Positions 24,895-28,453 of a stretch of DNA of 28,453 nucleotides are shown one piece after another. The stretch's first letter is position 1, and every line of letters begins with the position of its first letter. The notes beneath the pieces are model-generated. The model did not search any database. It was not told the origin of the DNA and saw nothing but the letters and a program-made list of their open reading frames with translations. The stretch lies in NCBI GenBank assembly GCA_016744875.1, contig JADGDL010000027.1, forward strand, positions 1 through 28,453, given 5' to 3'. The position numbers were made by a program, and so were the translations under genes. This stretch comes from Sulfurovum sp. (GTDB lineage Bacteria; Campylobacterota; Campylobacteria; Campylobacterales; Sulfurovaceae).

Positions 24895-25370
24895 TATGAA
24901 GACTCCTTCAGTAAGTTTTTTACTTTTTCTATCGTAAGGTTCTCTATATAGTCTCCATTAAAGGCCAACATAGGTGCCCCTCCACATGAACCTAAACATT
25001 CAACGACAGAAAGAGTAAATTGACCATCTTTGCTTGTCTCTCCAGGTTTAATATCCAGAGTCTCTTCTAGGTAAGAAATGATTTCCTTACTTCCACAGAG
25101 CATACAAGAAGTTGTTTTACATACTTCAATATGGTGTGTACCTGTAGGTTTTGTATTATACATGGTGTAAAAGGTCACTACTTCATAGACACGAATAGGT
25201 GTAGTAGAGAGTAGTTCTGAAACAGCGATCATAGCTTCAGGACTTATCCATCCTTCTTGTTCCTGTACCAACCATAAAGTTGGTAACATCATAGAATCAA
25301 TCTTAGGATAACGCTTTGAAAGTTTTTCAAATTTCTCTTGGTTTTTAGGTGAAAGTGTAAATGTGTTCAT
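24894..25370 (-). CDS. nuoE: NADH-quinone oxidoreductase subunit E
   Basis: A 158-residue thioredoxin-fold subunit with the 2Fe-2S cluster N1a that sits beside NuoF. The four ligands are in the canonical spacing: Cys84 and Cys89 (CKTTSC), Cys125 and Cys129 (CLGSC). The APMLAFNGDY segment after the fourth ligand is family-typical. Length is normal. Its presence means that the peripheral input module is of the standard type in architecture, unlike C. jejuni or H. pylori. ATG 25370 shares one base with the nuoCD stop, and the stop overlaps the nuoF start. Confidence 0.96.
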   Translation of the reverse strand: MNTFTLSPKNQEKFEKLSKRYPKIDSMMLPTLWLVQEQEGWISPEAMIAVSELLSTTPIRVYEVVTFYTMYNTKPTGTHHIEVCKTTSCMLCGSKEIISYLEETLDIKPGETSKDGQFTLSVVECLGSCGGAPMLAFNGDYIENLTIEKVKNLLKESS

Positions 25371-26995
25371 TATCTGTCAAACTCCCCTGCAATAAAATTC
25401 ATACTTGCCATAGTGATTACGGCATCTGCTAGCATCGTATTTTCAATAATTTTTGAGTAAGCACCTAAAGCATAAAAGCAGGGCGGTCTACACTTCACTT
25501 TATGGGGTGTTCCTGAACCATCACTTACGACATAAAAGCCAAGTTCACCATTGGCTGCTTCTGTGGCAGAGTAGTACTCACCTTTTGGCACTTTAACGCC
25601 TTCAAAGACTAGCTTAAACTGGTTCATCATCCCCTCAATAGAACCGTAAACCTGATCTTTTGGAGGTAGGGAAATGGCTCTATCCTCGGTGATAATAGCA
25701 CCACCAGGCATATTTTTTATAGCTTGCCTAATAATACGAATACTCTGGATCATCTCTTCAAAACGTAACATCATTCGGTCATAAATATCACCATGACTTC
25801 CTACGACCACATCAAAATCAAAACTATCATAATAATAATAGGGTTTATCTTTTCGCATATCCTGGGCTATACCTGTTGAACGAAGATTGGGACCTGTGAT
25901 ACCAGCACTAATGGCAAAATCTTGTTTGATCACTCCAACATCCTGGGTTCTATCTAAGAAGATTTTATTGCGAGCGATCAGTGAAAGCGCATCATCAATA
26001 GATTTTTCTGTTGATTTTAGTACCGATTCAACTTCTTCTTCAAAACCATCGTATAAGTCATAACTTAATCCACCAACACGAGTGTAAGAATTAGTAAGTC
26101 TGGCACCTGTAAGTTTTGAGAGTACTTCATAGGCTTCATCTCTTGGATTAAAGATATACCAAAAGTTAGTCAATCCACCCAAATCGACACAATTAGCGGC
26201 ATTACATACTGCATGATCCATAATACGGCTAAGCTCTCCGATGATCACACGTATAAATTTAGCTCTGTCAGGTATTTCAACTTCTAACATCTCTTCAACG
26301 GTTTTACAAAAGCCTATATTATTTAATATAGCAGAACAATAGTTTAATCTATCGGTATAGGGAATAATTTGATTGTAGGTATGTGTTTCACATGCTTTTT
26401 CAAAGCCTCTGTGAAGGTATCCTATTTCTGTGACTGCTGATGCAATTGTCTCACCCTCCATTGCTAAAAGGTTTCGAATAGTTCCATGAGAAGCAGGGTG
26501 GGAGGGCCCTACATTCAGAAGCATCACTTCATCTTCTTCAAGCCCTTTTTCTTTTAAAAGAGGAGTCATTTCATCCATCAGGTCTTCTGTATGTGTACAG
26601 ATATGTCGATCGGTGATCTCATAGTCTTTTCTTAGAGGATGACCCTTAAACTGATGATGATTCAGGATTCTTTTTAGATTTGGGTGTCCCTCAAAAATAA
26701 TTCCATATTGATCAAATACCTCTCGCTCGCCCCAATCGGCTGCATAATAGATGTCACTCATCGTTGGTAATGTTAAAGTACTGTCATCGACCATCGTTTT
26801 TACGATGATCTCATTTTTAAAAGTACTATCACGTAAAATATAGACTACAGCAAATCGCTCCCCAGTATGGTCTGGATAGTTCAGATAGTCAGTAGCCGTA
26901 ATATCAAGTAACAAAGAAAAATCTTCATTCTCTTTAAGGGCTATAATGGTTTCTCTTACTTTGTCGTAAGATACTTCATACACTTTATTATGCAT
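25370..26995 (-). CDS. nuoCD: NADH-quinone oxidoreductase subunit CD fusion
   Basis: A 541-residue fusion of subunits C and D. The C part spans about 1-130 and ends with LNHHQFKGHPLRKDYEI, and the D part starts at about 157 with LLNVGPSHPASHGTIR and ends in CRPPCFYAL and the C-terminal GEFDR. The D part lines the quinone site; the usual GPQHPSTHG motif reads GPSHPASHG with both His retained. The rest (TDRLNYCS, TGPNLRSTG, YDRMMLRFEEM) looks closer, from memory, to the Bacteroidetes-like lineage than to the separate NuoC and NuoD of C. jejuni. There is no internal stop or start signal between the halves. It overlaps nuoB by eight bases and shares one base with nuoE. Confidence 0.96.
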   Translation of the reverse strand: MHNKVYEVSYDKVRETIIALKENEDFSLLLDITATDYLNYPDHTGERFAVVYILRDSTFKNEIIVKTMVDDSTLTLPTMSDIYYAADWGEREVFDQYGIIFEGHPNLKRILNHHQFKGHPLRKDYEITDRHICTHTEDLMDEMTPLLKEKGLEEDEVMLLNVGPSHPASHGTIRNLLAMEGETIASAVTEIGYLHRGFEKACETHTYNQIIPYTDRLNYCSAILNNIGFCKTVEEMLEVEIPDRAKFIRVIIGELSRIMDHAVCNAANCVDLGGLTNFWYIFNPRDEAYEVLSKLTGARLTNSYTRVGGLSYDLYDGFEEEVESVLKSTEKSIDDALSLIARNKIFLDRTQDVGVIKQDFAISAGITGPNLRSTGIAQDMRKDKPYYYYDSFDFDVVVGSHGDIYDRMMLRFEEMIQSIRIIRQAIKNMPGGAIITEDRAISLPPKDQVYGSIEGMMNQFKLVFEGVKVPKGEYYSATEAANGELGFYVVSDGSGTPHKVKCRPPCFYALGAYSKIIENTMLADAVITMASMNFIAGEFDR

Positions 26996-27512
26996 CTAAG
27001 AAACCTTTAAAACCACGATTATGTTGACGATCTTTTTGAGTAATGGTTTCTTTTTTGGACTTTTCCTGAATTCTCATGAGCGATTCAAAAAAAGCTTCTG
27101 GTCTAGGTGGGCACCCTGCAATATATTCATCAACAGGTATAATTTCATCAATACCTTGCACTGTTGTGTAGTTGTCATAAAACCCACCACTACAAGCACA
27201 GGCTCCCATAGAGATAACCCATTTAGGTTCAGGCATCTGGTCATATATCTTTTTAAGTATGGGTGCTTGTTTATAACTAATAGTTCCAGCTACCACCAAA
27301 AGATCTGCTTGTCGTGGAGAAAAACGAACCACTTCGGCTCCAAATCTAGATATATCATGTTTAGATGCGGCAACAGACATAAACTCTATACCACAACATG
27401 CTGTTCCAAATACCATAGGCCACATCGAGTATGACCTAGCCCAGTTGACTGCTGTATCCAGTTTGGTAACTAATACAGAGTCACCAAGAGAATGTTCTTC
27501 TTCTAATCCCAT
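26988..27512 (-). CDS. nuoB: NADH-quinone oxidoreductase subunit B
   Basis: A 174-residue subunit carrying cluster N2, the last Fe-S cluster before quinone. The ligands are the tandem Cys39-Cys40 (FGTACCGIEFM), Cys105 (SMGACACSGG) and Cys134 (IAGCPPRPEA). The family core is intact: RFSPRQADLLVVAGT and PKWVISMG. The extra Cys107 is unusual but harmless by position. ATG 27512 overlaps the nuoA stop by ten bases, and the 3' end overlaps nuoCD by eight. The opposite-strand frame here is a shadow. Confidence 0.97.
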   Translation of the reverse strand: MGLEEEHSLGDSVLVTKLDTAVNWARSYSMWPMVFGTACCGIEFMSVAASKHDISRFGAEVVRFSPRQADLLVVAGTISYKQAPILKKIYDQMPEPKWVISMGACACSGGFYDNYTTVQGIDEIIPVDEYIAGCPPRPEAFFESLMRIQEKSKKETITQKDRQHNRGFKGFLDA

Positions 27513-27865
27513 AATAATGCCTTTTTCTTATAGATATAAATTAAACCTGCAAAGAGAAGAGCCATAAATGTAAACATCTCTCCTAATCCTAGGTAGCCAA
27601 GTTCTCTTACATTCACGGCCCATGGAAACATAAAAATGATCTCTACATCAAAAATCACAAAGAGAATCGCAACAATATAAAACTTAATGCTAAATTTTAT
27701 ATTTGTGCCGCCTACAGGGTTACTTACACCACTTTCATAGACAGTATTTTTGTTGACACCATCTTTTCGAGAAGGTCCTAGATATTTTGTCAGCATAAAA
27801 ACTGCTGACAAAAGAAGACCAATGAGTACAAAAACAGATGATGCTAACAGTAGTTCATTTGACAT
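27503..27865 (-). CDS. nuoA: NADH-quinone oxidoreductase subunit A
   Basis: A 120-residue three-helix membrane subunit (helices at about 5-27, 60-80 and 90-113). The loop segment YESGVSNPVGG (43-53) matches the ND3 loop, with Ser in place of the regulatory Cys of mitochondria, as in many bacteria. Asp73 and Glu75 of IFDVEIIFMFPWA are the conserved acidic pair. It is the first gene of the operon: AAGGAA (27876-27871) lies five bases before ATG 27865, and TTATAG or TATAAA hexamers just upstream are candidate -10 boxes. Confidence 0.96.
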   Translation of the reverse strand: MSNELLLASSVFVLIGLLLSAVFMLTKYLGPSRKDGVNKNTVYESGVSNPVGGTNIKFSIKFYIVAILFVIFDVEIIFMFPWAVNVRELGYLGLGEMFTFMALLFAGLIYIYKKKALLWD

Positions 27866-28367
27866 AAAAATTCCTTAATATTTATAGTCTATAATCATCT
27901 TTTGTGATAATTAGAGATAATTTATTATCGTAAATATAAAATAAAATAGTCGTATATCAATCGTTTTTTTGTATTAGGTGTGTTTTATGTGGAATCTGAA
28001 AACAGGATTTGTTTTGGAGTAACTGAACATTTTATTATCACCTTACAATTAAGTATGGTATATTAAGATTTTAAAGTGTATATCTTATTTTATAGGGATA
28101 TATTAAATTTACATACATAATATATGCAAATTTTCAACTAGAATCTGACTCTATACTATCCGTATATATTACTTTACTATTATTCTGGTAATTTATATTT
28201 ATCGTAAAAAAGTCGCTTTTTTGTAACTATTTTCTACATATGTATCAATTTTTCTCTTATTGTAAATTATAAGATATTATTTAAACTAAGTATAAGGTTA
28301 ACTTTAAGTAATTTTTTAAGTCATTTTTGCTATCCTCTATTGAAAAAAATTATTTAGGAGACCCATA
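27866..28367. other. Divergent regulatory region between nuoA and acnB
   Basis: A 502-bp AT-rich region with no gene that I can support. Near nuoA, possible minus-strand -10 hexamers are TATAAA (27886-27881) and TTATAG (27894-27889). A near-perfect 29-bp palindrome lies at 28105-28133. A short stem, AAAAAAG (28206-28212) with CTTTTTT (28216-28222), is probably incidental. For acnB, TATCCT (28331-28336) is a candidate -10 and AGGAG (28356-28360) is the ribosome-binding site seven bases before its ATG. The length of the region suggests room for regulated, separate promoters. Confidence 0.6.
28105..28133. promoter_or_regulatory. 29-bp imperfect palindrome, candidate operator
   Basis: AAATTT (28105-28110) and AAATTT (28128-28133) frame inner arms ACATAC and TATATGC, giving an inverted repeat with two mismatches in the 14-bp half sites I could align. 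It lies between divergent nuoA and acnB. In such AT-rich DNA palindromes arise easily, so the operator reading is only a suggestion. Confidence 0.35.
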
Positions 28368-28453
28368 ATGGCCTTATTAGAAGAATATAAAGCTCACACA
28401 GCTGAGCGTGCAGAACTAGGTGTACCACCACTCGTTCTTACAGCAGATCAAAC
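28368..28453 (+). CDS. acnB: Aconitate hydratase B (partial, runs off the right edge)
   Basis: The first 28 codons begin MALLEEYKAHTAERAELGVP and go on to LVLTADQT, the N-terminal helical segment of AcnB as I know it from E. coli (EEYRKHVAERAAEGIAP) and from Campylobacterota. AcnB interconverts citrate and isocitrate in the TCA cycle, using a 4Fe-4S cluster whose ligands lie beyond this window. The start is set by AGGAG (28356-28360) seven bases upstream. It is divergent from the nuo operon and complements the citrate synthase and Mqo genes further left. Confidence 0.85.
   Translation, partial: MALLEEYKAHTAERAELGVPPLVLTADQ

Noticed and set aside
27021..27434. 137-residue plus-strand frame over nuoB
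   Set aside because: nuoB on the other strand is certain, and this translation is rich in Phe, His, Ser and Thr with no start signal, so it is a shadow.
28206..28222. AAAAAAG-TCG-CTTTTTT stem before acnB
   Set aside because: It looks like a terminator, but no gene ends nearby on either strand, and A/T runs of this kind are common in this DNA.
1..28453. Search for CRISPR arrays, tRNA or rRNA genes, insertion sequences, toxin-antitoxin or phage genes
   Set aside because: No evenly spaced repeats, tRNA-like cloverleaf, rRNA segment, transposase or phage protein was seen. The window is mostly core metabolism and respiration.

Overview
The window is AT-rich (upper 30s % GC by eye) and comes from a Campylobacterota (epsilonproteobacterial) chromosome. 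The malate:quinone oxidoreductase closely matches my recollection of the Helicobacter/Campylobacter Mqo type, the aconitase start is the AcnB type, and gene packing and base composition fit the group. The complex I operon, however, is not the Campylobacter/Helicobacter kind: it has NuoE and NuoF genes and a fused NuoCD. A free-living Sulfurimonas- or Sulfurovum-like organism is the best guess; this is inference without a database search.

Layout. Positions 1-55 hold the last codons of an unidentified gene. Positions 196-1455 are a small operon: a degenerate adenylate-kinase-like protein, a translationally coupled 115-residue protein of unknown function, and a YciA-type acyl-CoA thioesterase. 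Its promoter region carries a perfect tandem 11-bp repeat. Positions 1545-11319 form a tightly packed nitrogen/carbon operon: gltB, gltD, citrate synthase, malate:quinone oxidoreductase, and, unexpectedly, a GT-B glycosyltransferase. Positions 11412-13390 encode an AldB-type aldehyde dehydrogenase and its usual companion, a DUF779 protein. Positions 13391-14338 hold a small four-helix membrane protein flanked by two copies of a hairpin-pyrimidine-TATAAT element. From 27865 down to 14710 on the minus strand runs a 13-gene complex I operon, nuoA-B-CD-E-F-G-H-I-J-K-L-M-N, almost all stop/start overlapping, followed by a small unknown gene (14339-14668). A 502-bp divergent intergenic region separates nuoA from acnB, which runs off the right edge.

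How the genes fit together. Citrate synthase, aconitase B and Mqo supply the oxaloacetate-citrate-isocitrate arm of the TCA cycle, GltBD draws on 2-oxoglutarate for ammonia assimilation, and Mqo and complex I both feed (or, for complex I, may draw from) the quinone pool.

The most interesting signal is in complex I. NuoF keeps its FMN site and its Fe-S cluster cysteines, but the residues that normally recognise the adenosine part of NADH are changed (second Glu of the GEE motif is Lys; two adenine-stacking Phe are Ala and Gln). NuoG is only 478 residues, and NuoH carries an extra segment of about 90 residues with two predicted helices. Together these suggest an electron-input module with a changed donor or acceptor (NADPH, or a protein carrier), which is inference. 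Published start positions for nuoM and nuoJ may be wrong if simple longest-ORF starts were used; Shine-Dalgarno evidence places them at 17693 (GTG) and 20407 (ATG).
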